DNA from: UBA10205 sp964373815
GTDB lineage: Archaea; Iainarchaeota; Iainarchaeia; Iainarchaeales; Iainarchaeaceae
Direction: 5' to 3'
DNA: 11,912 nt
Assembly (NCBI GenBank): GCA_964373815.1
Contig: CAYJWI010000028.1
Span: 1-11,912 of the forward strand
Shown: one piece after another, positions 6,898 through 11,912 of the stretch
How positions within the stretch are numbered: the stretch's first letter is position 1
Layout: each line of letters starts with the position of its first letter
Made by a program: the position numbers and the translations under genes
The notes under the pieces: generated by a model
What the model saw: only the letters and a program-made list of their open reading frames with translations
Databases searched by the model: none
What the model was told of the DNA's origin: nothing

Positions 6898-7947
6898 CTA
6901 TTTCTTGAACAGGCTTTCCCTGTTTGTGCGCAAATCTAGGCCTTTTTCAATCTCTTTTTTCAGCGCTTCCCAGTCGGGAGAGTTTTCGCCCGCGGTTATG
7001 GAGCTAAAGCCTTTCACTGCCTTTTGCGCCTTTCCCATCTCTTCCTGCGTTGCGGTATCGGCCTTGTTTATCACCACCAAGAATTTTTTGCCGGGGAAAT
7101 TTTCCTTCACATGGCCAAGGAGCGTTGCCTGCTCTTCGAGCGTGTGGCCGCAGCCAAGCGTTGGGTCGATTACGAAAATTATCATGTTTGCAAGATGCTT
7201 CATCGCAGCAAGCGCCTTCCTCTCGACGCTGTTTAGCTCCTTTCTGTCAAGAAGCCCCGGGGTGTCCAGCGCCTGTATTTTCCTATACCTCAATTCAAAG
7301 AACCCGGAGTTTATTTGCTTGGTGGTGAAGGCGTAAGCGGCTATTTTCGCTTTCGAGCCCGTGAGCCTTTTTAGCATCGTGGTTTTGCCGACATTCGGGT
7401 AGCCCGCAAGAACTATTGTGGGCGCTTCGATGTCGATTGACGGAAGCTCCTTGAGCTTTTTCGATTCTATCTTGAGTTCCGCCAGGGGGGCATTGAGTTT
7501 TTTGATTACCGAGCTCGACCTTCCGAGAAAGGAATTGAGCACCTTGTTGGCTTCCGCAATCGTACCTGAATTGAAGACGTCCCCGGCATACCTAAATCGC
7601 AGCTGCTTGATTATTTTTCCAGAAGAATTGACTTTCGCAAGGTTTTGTTTGAGCTTTGAGACATCAATTAGTATCCCAAGAATGTCTAAGTAGAATGCGG
7701 GCACGGAATCTATGTCCGGGAACTGCTTTGCGAGCCTGCGGAGCTCCTTTTGCAAGTACTCGCCGAATTCTCGTATCTTCTCCCCATTGAGCAGCTTCAC
7801 TACCTTTATAGGTGGTATTCCCTGCCTGTTCACGCTCGCCTTGCCCATTTCCTTGAAGGCCTTTTCAAGCAGCTCTTCTCCTGAAGGGAAGTAATTCTGG
7901 GCAGGCTTGCCCTCCTCACTTTTTAAATGTTTTTTAGCTTTCTTCAT
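6898..7947 (-). CDS. NOG1-family GTPase (large ribosomal subunit assembly)
   Basis: A 349-residue GTPase of the OBG/NOG1 class. NOG1 proteins act on pre-60S/50S particles during ribosome assembly. Residues 20-165 are the helical N-terminal domain of NOG1, containing the PAFYLDIL and RFRYAGDVFNS stretches. The G domain follows: G1 GYPNVGKT (182-189), the G2 threonine pair in YAFTTK (205-210), G3 DTPG (228-231) and G4 NKAD (294-297); the G5 region is probably near SITAG (316-320). It ends soon after the G domain, as in archaeal NOG1, and lacks the long C-terminal extension of the eukaryotic protein. The ATG at 7947 has only a weak ribosome site. The gene is divergent from secF with a 62-bp gap, and its stop is 189 bp from the UPF0147 start, so it is probably its own transcription unit. 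Confidence 0.92.
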   Translation of the reverse strand: MKKAKKHLKSEEGKPAQNYFPSGEELLEKAFKEMGKASVNRQGIPPIKVVKLLNGEKIREFGEYLQKELRRLAKQFPDIDSVPAFYLDILGILIDVSKLKQNLAKVNSSGKIIKQLRFRYAGDVFNSGTIAEANKVLNSFLGRSSSVIKKLNAPLAELKIESKKLKELPSIDIEAPTIVLAGYPNVGKTTMLKRLTGSKAKIAAYAFTTKQINSGFFELRYRKIQALDTPGLLDRKELNSVERKALAAMKHLANMIIFVIDPTLGCGHTLEEQATLLGHVKENFPGKKFLVVINKADTATQEEMGKAQKAVKGFSSITAGENSPDWEALKKEIEKGLDLRTNRESLFKK

Positions 7948-7966
7948 CTGGAATACCCCGTAAATG

Positions 7967-7981
7967 CAATTATTGGAATTG
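7967..7981. promoter_or_regulatory. short inverted repeat in the NOG1/secF divergent gap
   Basis: CAATT (7967-7971) and AATTG (7977-7981) form a perfect inverted repeat with a 5-nt centre, in the A/T-rich middle of the only spacer between the divergent genes. The 62-bp gap must hold both promoters, yet no strong TATA box is visible. This element could be a shared promoter or operator core; the support is weak. Confidence 0.25.
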
Positions 7982-8009
7982 TGCGGTTTGGCTCAAGAAG
8001 GCGTATCTA

Positions 8010-9074
8010 ATGATAACTAGTTTGTATGGTGGCGACTATAAAAAGTATCTGATTGTGCCGGCGCTGTTTTTCATAGCAATGCTTGCGCTCATCTTTATAG
8101 CTCCGGGAATAGAGCCGGGAATAGATATAAAGGGCGGCACGAACATAATCGTGAGGGCTGAAAAGCCACTAGACCCGTTGCTGCTCCGCCCGCTTCTCGA
8201 AAAACAGTTCTCCTTAACCGAGCTCCAGATAAGCTCCGTTAGCTCTCCTAACAATTACGGCCTTTTCATCCAATTCGCAGAGGAGACCAACATTGCTGGC
8301 AGCCAAAAACTCCTCGAAGAGGCAAAATCCGCCCTCAAGCAAAACCCCGCAAACGCGAAATCACTTGCGGCACAGTCAATTTCCCTCTCATCAAAGTTCA
8401 CGCAAGGCCAGGACATATCCTCGCTCACAGCGGAGCAGTCAGTAGAAGCTGCTGACACAACCTTGAGGCATGCCCAGGAATCTTTCCAGCTAAAGCTCGA
8501 GGCCACTATAAGGCAGGCATATGGCCTAGGCGATGACATAAAATTCCAGAAGAGGGAAATAAAGCCCTCGCTCGGGGAGAGCTTTTTTAGCCTCGGCCTC
8601 ACCGTAACCCTCATAGGCTTCATACTCGTAGTGATAGTGATTTTTGTCTCTTTCAGGGAATTCATCCCCTCGGTTGCGATAATCGCGGCGCTCATATTCG
8701 ACATCGCGGGCGCATTGGGCGGGATGTCGGTGTTCCGGATTCCGCTCTCGCTTGCAACCATCCCCGCGCTGCTGATGATGATAGGCTACAGCGTTGACAC
8801 GGACATACTGCTAACAACAAGGGTGCTCAAAAGAAAGGAAGGCCTTCCAGGGGAAAGGGCACATGAGGCAATGATAACCGGCCTCACGATGACATTCGCA
8901 ACCCTCGCAGCGCTAATAGTTATGATAACGCTCTCCTACCTCGGACAGCTGCAGGTGATATTCGACATCTCCGCTGTCCTGATATTCGGGCTGCTCGCTG
9001 ACATAATAGCAACTTGGCTCATGAACGCGCCAGTGCTTTTGTGGTATGTTGAATCAAGGGGTGAGAGGAAATGA
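8010..9074 (+). CDS. secF: Protein-export membrane protein SecF (archaeal type)
   Basis: A 354-residue RND-like membrane protein that works with SecD at the SecYE channel to promote late translocation of exported proteins. Membrane segments lie near 13-32, 194-214, 219-239, 246-268, 288-308 and 318-341, giving the six-helix SecF plan with an extracytoplasmic domain at about 33-190. The first such loop opens with GIDIKGGT (37-44), the D1 motif. The archaeal TM4 signature GYSVDTDILLTTRVLKR (259-275) separates it from SecD and from bacterial SecF. The extracytoplasmic part contains a long helical stretch (about 95-170). ATG at 8010 is the only good start; a GAAGGCG-like site upstream is weak. 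Its stop overlaps the secD start by 4 bp (ATGA). Confidence 0.94.
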   Translation: MITSLYGGDYKKYLIVPALFFIAMLALIFIAPGIEPGIDIKGGTNIIVRAEKPLDPLLLRPLLEKQFSLTELQISSVSSPNNYGLFIQFAEETNIAGSQKLLEEAKSALKQNPANAKSLAAQSISLSSKFTQGQDISSLTAEQSVEAADTTLRHAQESFQLKLEATIRQAYGLGDDIKFQKREIKPSLGESFFSLGLTVTLIGFILVVIVIFVSFREFIPSVAIIAALIFDIAGALGGMSVFRIPLSLATIPALLMMIGYSVDTDILLTTRVLKRKEGLPGERAHEAMITGLTMTFATLAALIVMITLSYLGQLQVIFDISAVLIFGLLADIIATWLMNAPVLLWYVESRGERK

Positions 9075-10744
9075 GAGAAGTTATTACCCACCCGCGTGTG
9101 CTGCTCTTATTGGCCTTGCTTTCACTTTCGCTATTTGCCATATTTTTCAATGGCCTTGAGTTCGGCATAGATTTCAAGGGCGGGACCCTGTTCCAGGTGC
9201 AGCTCGAGGACAAGGCGGCGCCGGACAAGCTCGAGACAATATCGCTGATAATTTCAGAAAGGCTTGATGCCTTCGGCCTCAAGGATACAAAGGTAATACC
9301 GCTCGGCGAGGATTCCATTGCCGCGCAGATAGCCGAGACCGACCCAGCTAAAATAGAGCAGCTAGAGTCGCTTCTCAAGACGCAGGGAAAGTTCGAATCA
9401 ACAATCAACGGCGAGCTGTTGTTCTCGGGCAGCGACATCCTCAATGTTTCCAAGAACCCTGCAGAAGGCTACGGTGTTTCGCAGGAAAACGGGGCGTTTG
9501 GCTGGCAGCTCCCATTCACACTAAACCAGAAGGCCGCCCAGTCTTTCTCGCGCGGGGTTTTCCACAAATGCACCGCAATTGGCTTCCAGAACGCCGGCGG
9601 AACAGAGTATGACTGTGAAAAAACATATTTCTTCATTGACAGGCCATCCAATTCCATACTTGTACTCCCCTCATCAGTTTACGCGGAAGACACAGAGCTC
9701 CTGCTTGCAGGGAATTCGTTTGAAAACATCCCGCAGGGGACAAAAATCGAGGAAGTCACCACAAATGCCGGAGTCCCTTACATACTAATAGATGAAAACG
9801 TTTCCGGCAAAAACGGTGCATTCACATCCGAGCAGCTCTTGAAACTAAAAGGGGCGGCAGCCCTCAAGAACCCGCGCACGATAGTGCACCCTCTCATAAA
9901 CCCATCCCAGAGAAAGCAGCTAGAATCCCTCGGCTTTCGCATAACTGAAACCGAAAAAAAGGGGCCTTCGGTTCCATGGATGTGGACGGCTGTGGGCGCA
10001 AGGCAGGTAATCTCGGTAACCCCCGGCATAGCAAACCTAGCCCCTTACGTTGCCGATGAGAAGAATGCCAAGATATTCTCGCAGCTCGTGATAACCGGCG
10101 GGGCCCAGACGCAGGAGGATGCAAAGCGCGAACTAAAGAGCCTCACAGTGCTCCTCGAAACCGGCTCTCTGCCAATTGCGATAAAGAGCATTTCGAAGGA
10201 AACCATTTCCCCGCTGCTCGGAAAGGAGTTCCTCAACAGTGTCCTGCTCATAGGAATAATGGGGCTAATAGTTGTTTCGCTTGTAGTGTTTTTGCGCTAC
10301 CGCAACATGGGGCTGGTGCTCCCGATAATTTTCACGGGGCTTAGCGAAATAGTCCTGATACTTGGTTTTGCCTCGTTCTTCCGCATCAACCTCGACCTTG
10401 CGGCAATAGCAGGAGTTCTTGCGGCGATAGGAACCGGGGTTGACCACCAGATAATAATCACGGATGAGCTCATGAAGGGCGGCTCTGTCGCCTCCGGCGA
10501 ATCAGGGACATACTCCGGGAGGATAAAGAAGGCGTTTTTCATAATCGCGACTGCGGCCGCCACGGCAATTGTCACAATGCTTCCCCTCATTATTTTCAGC
10601 TTCGGCTTCGGCAAGCTGCGCGGCTTTGCAATAATCACGGTGCTCGGCGCGCTCATAGGCGTGCTGATTTCGAGGAGGGCGTTCTCGGTGTTCGCGGAAT
10701 ACATTTTCAAGAAATCGGCGCAGAAACAGGCAGCGGCGAATTGA
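9071..10744 (+). CDS. secD: Protein-export membrane protein SecD (archaeal type)
   Basis: A 557-residue partner of SecF in the SecDF accessory complex of the Sec translocase. TM1 is at 8-27, followed by FGIDFKGGT (31-39). A large extracytoplasmic domain spans about 40-385, including KFESTINGELLFSGSDI (107-123), the P1-like region. Five membrane helices follow near 389-408, 414-436, 441-464, 487-511 and 516-540. GTGVDHQIIITDE (454-466) is the archaeal SecD TM4 signature with conserved acidic residues. Archaeal SecDF has no bound ATPase such as SecA, so an ion gradient is the presumed energy source. Two cysteines, C167 and C182, lie on the extracytoplasmic side and could form a disulfide. GGGGTGA (9058-9064), 6 nt before the ATG and inside the end of secF, is a strong ribosome site, which shows coupled translation. 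The order secF-secD is the reverse of the bacterial secD-secF order. Confidence 0.95.
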   Translation: MREVITHPRVLLLLALLSLSLFAIFFNGLEFGIDFKGGTLFQVQLEDKAAPDKLETISLIISERLDAFGLKDTKVIPLGEDSIAAQIAETDPAKIEQLESLLKTQGKFESTINGELLFSGSDILNVSKNPAEGYGVSQENGAFGWQLPFTLNQKAAQSFSRGVFHKCTAIGFQNAGGTEYDCEKTYFFIDRPSNSILVLPSSVYAEDTELLLAGNSFENIPQGTKIEEVTTNAGVPYILIDENVSGKNGAFTSEQLLKLKGAAALKNPRTIVHPLINPSQRKQLESLGFRITETEKKGPSVPWMWTAVGARQVISVTPGIANLAPYVADEKNAKIFSQLVITGGAQTQEDAKRELKSLTVLLETGSLPIAIKSISKETISPLLGKEFLNSVLLIGIMGLIVVSLVVFLRYRNMGLVLPIIFTGLSEIVLILGFASFFRINLDLAAIAGVLAAIGTGVDHQIIITDELMKGGSVASGESGTYSGRIKKAFFIIATAAATAIVTMLPLIIFSFGFGKLRGFAIITVLGALIGVLISRRAFSVFAEYIFKKSAQKQAAAN

Positions 10745-10769
10745 TCAGGCGGAGAAAACGGCAAGCTAC

Positions 10770-10780
10770 TTTTTTCTTTG
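10770..10780 (+). terminator. T-rich terminator after secF-secD
   Basis: TTTTTTCTTTG begins 25 nt after the secD stop codon. An oligo-T tract in this place is the usual archaeal intrinsic termination signal. It sits in the 71-bp spacer between secD and the convergent archaeosortase gene; no clear hairpin precedes it. Confidence 0.45.
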
Positions 10781-10815
10781 TTGCTTGTCTTTCAGTTCGA
10801 GTTTTGTCTCAAGAC

Positions 10816-11301
10816 TCACAAGAACCCTGAAAAGCTCTTGACCCCCGCAACCCTTTTCGTGGCGAAATACCAAACCCCTATCACGAACGCGGTTGTCGCA
10901 AACCATGAAACCACGTGCGCGAATTCCGCCTCCGCGAGCCCGAAATCCTTTGCCACCCACACAACGAAAATGAGCCGCAGGTAATTGAGCGCCAGCAGCA
11001 CTGCAAGCCCTGCCAGAAAGGTGATTATTTTTTCCTTCATTTCGGGCTTTCGCAGGGAAAAAATTATAGCCGCAAGTATTGTCCCGCTCACAAGCCCTGT
11101 GCATGATGGCACTATTTCAAGGGCCCCGCCGCGGAGCACTATGAGGTTTCCAAGGCTCTCGAGCCCGAAAATCGAGGCTTGTGTCGATGCGATGAATTCC
11201 TGCAGCGGGGCCGCGCCGACCTTCAAAAGCAGGAGTTCCCCCGCCGCAAAGATGAGGGAAAACTTGGCAAGGAATCCAATTTCCTTTGCGTATTTCACCA
11301 T
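10816..11301 (-). CDS. Exosortase/archaeosortase family protein
   Basis: A 161-residue polytopic membrane protein of the exosortase/archaeosortase superfamily. These putative cysteine transpeptidases process C-terminal sorting tails on exported proteins at the outer face of the membrane. The three invariant residues are in the expected order: Cys67 in PSCTGL (65-70), Arg109 in NYLRL (106-110) and His129 in EFAHVVSWF (126-134). Hydrophobic segments near 8-28, 68-83, 92-117 and 130-147 fit the small family form. The ATG at 11301 overlaps the carS stop by 7 bp (ATGGTGA), and AAAGGTG lies just upstream, so translation is probably coupled to carS. No protein in the window carries a recognisable sorting tail, so its substrates must be elsewhere. 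The subfamily (ArtA to ArtE or other) cannot be decided here. Confidence 0.86.
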   Translation of the reverse strand: MVKYAKEIGFLAKFSLIFAAGELLLLKVGAAPLQEFIASTQASIFGLESLGNLIVLRGGALEIVPSCTGLVSGTILAAIIFSLRKPEMKEKIITFLAGLAVLLALNYLRLIFVVWVAKDFGLAEAEFAHVVSWFATTAFVIGVWYFATKRVAGVKSFSGFL

Positions 11302-11807
11302 GGCACCTTTTTGAGCTTGGCCCTGAAGGCTACGTAATTCGAAACCCTGTGCACAACCAGCGTCACTATCACTATTACTGCAATTTCCACCAGTGATGGC
11401 AAATAGAGAATGCTGCCAAAGGCTATTCCCCCGGCGACAAAATCGAGCTGGTCAAGGAAGAGGACCTCTTTTCCCTGCCCAAAGCCCATCCTCCTCTTCG
11501 CAAAGCTTCCGGCCATGTCGCCTACGATGCTGCCAACCGAGAGCAGGAAGCCGAGCAAGGCATAATTTCCAGAAACAAGTGATGCCTGGCCAGGGGATGC
11601 AAAAGAGAGAAGAAGTGATATCATTGTGCCGGCCAAAACGCCAAACACCGCCCCCTTGAATGTTTTCCCGGTGCCGAAGAGCGGTTTGCCGTCAACGAAT
11701 TTCGCCCCGAAATCTATCGGGGTTTTTCCGCCGAACACCATTGCGCAGCTGTTAGCAAAATACATGGGCGCTAGGTAAAAGACAAGCTTTGCAATAAGCT
11801 CCTGCAT
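11295..11807 (-). CDS. carS: CDP-archaeol synthase (CDP-2,3-bis-(O-geranylgeranyl)-sn-glycerol synthase)
   Basis: A 170-residue integral membrane CTP transferase of the CarS/DUF46 family. It converts unsaturated archaetidic acid (DGGGP) and CTP to CDP-archaeol, the precursor for polar head-group attachment. Family hallmarks are PMYFANS (14-20), GGKTPIDFGAKFVDGK (26-41), GTGKTFKG (45-52) and the CdsA-like active-site run GDMAGSFAKRR (96-106) followed by LDQLDFVAGG (118-127) with Asp119 and Asp122. There are four or five hydrophobic helices. The ATG at 11807 was chosen because a TATA element centred near 11834 would start transcription almost exactly there (leaderless mRNA) and because family members start close to this point. 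A TTG at 11828 in the same frame would add seven residues but lies too close to that promoter. It is the first gene of a pair with the archaeosortase gene. Confidence 0.93.
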   Translation of the reverse strand: MQELIAKLVFYLAPMYFANSCAMVFGGKTPIDFGAKFVDGKPLFGTGKTFKGAVFGVLAGTMISLLLSFASPGQASLVSGNYALLGFLLSVGSIVGDMAGSFAKRRMGFGQGKEVLFLDQLDFVAGGIAFGSILYLPSLVEIAVIVIVTLVVHRVSNYVAFRAKLKKVPW

Positions 11808-11828
11808 TCCAAAATGTTTGCTCAACAA

Positions 11829-11840
11829 CTATTTAATGGT
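11829..11840 (-). promoter_or_regulatory. TATA box for carS (probable leaderless start)
   Basis: On the minus strand, ACCATTAAATAG matches an archaeal promoter core (ATTAAAT, 11831-11837). Its centre lies about 27 nt before the ATG at 11807, the spacing expected when the first transcribed base is the start codon. No ribosome binding site precedes that ATG, consistent with leaderless translation. Confidence 0.5.
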
Positions 11841-11912
11841 TTGCGGAGGGCGGGCGTTTGTGTTGTCCTGATTTAATGTCCTCTCTAGGTTTCATGTTGG
11901 GTCATCGTCCTT
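11841..11912. other. edge of window without a supported gene
   Basis: No gene can be called here. A second ATTTAAT (11871-11877) lies exactly 40 bp from the one in the carS promoter. On the minus strand the last bases could be read as the tail of an upstream gene (Lys-Asp-Asp-Asp-Pro-Thr-stop, stop at 11892-11894), but six codons are too few to support this. Confidence 0.3.

Noticed and set aside
1..11912. CRISPR array, insertion sequence, toxin-antitoxin or defence system
   Set aside because: No regularly spaced repeats, terminal inverted repeats, transposase or nuclease-type genes are present. Every gene except one fits core archaeal cell functions.

Overview
The window reads as an ordinary chromosomal stretch of an archaeon. 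The evidence is an adjacent pair of genes for both subunits of the archaea-specific replicative DNA polymerase D, an archaeal-type SecF/SecD pair, an archaeal SepF, a CDP-archaeol synthase (ether-lipid synthesis), a UPF0147 protein and an archaeosortase-like protein. Archaeal promoter elements (TATA boxes) and GGTGA-type ribosome binding sites are also visible. The compact layout, with overlapping stops and starts, and several slightly short proteins would fit a small-genome lineage of the DPANN/Diapherotrites-Micrarchaeota kind. That placement is inference and cannot be settled from this sequence. No mobile element, CRISPR array, rRNA or tRNA is visible.

Layout. (1) Positions 1-1450, plus strand: sepF (division protein that tethers FtsZ to the membrane), then an unrecognised protein with a C-terminal membrane anchor and an apparent internal duplication. 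(2) Positions 1513-6708, minus strand: a tightly packed operon read as UPF0147 protein, PolD small subunit DP1, PolD large subunit DP2. UPF0147 and DP1 are 2 bp apart and DP1 overlaps DP2 by 20 bp. (3) Positions 6709-6897: the main intergenic region, with one good TATA box for the PolD operon, a second palindromic TATA element, a small hairpin and the 3' end signal of the next gene. (4) Positions 6898-7947, minus strand: a NOG1-family GTPase for large ribosomal subunit assembly. (5) Positions 8010-10744, plus strand, divergent from NOG1: secF-secD overlapping by 4 bp. (6) Positions 10816-11807, minus strand: carS followed by an exosortase/archaeosortase-family protein, overlapping by 7 bp. (7) Positions 11808-11912: the carS promoter region, with no supported gene.

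Most of the window is informational and envelope housekeeping: replication, ribosome assembly, secretion, division and lipid synthesis. The most interesting context is the translationally coupled carS-archaeosortase pair. CarS makes CDP-archaeol, the activated lipid from which archaeal phospholipid head groups are built. Archaeosortases are membrane enzymes linked in haloarchaea to the swap of a protein's C-terminal membrane helix for a lipid anchor. Finding both in one transcript suggests a lipid-supply and protein-lipidation module. Other points worth checking are metal-ligand substitutions in the DP1 phosphodiesterase site, the duplicated unknown protein, and the double promoter in front of the polymerase operon.
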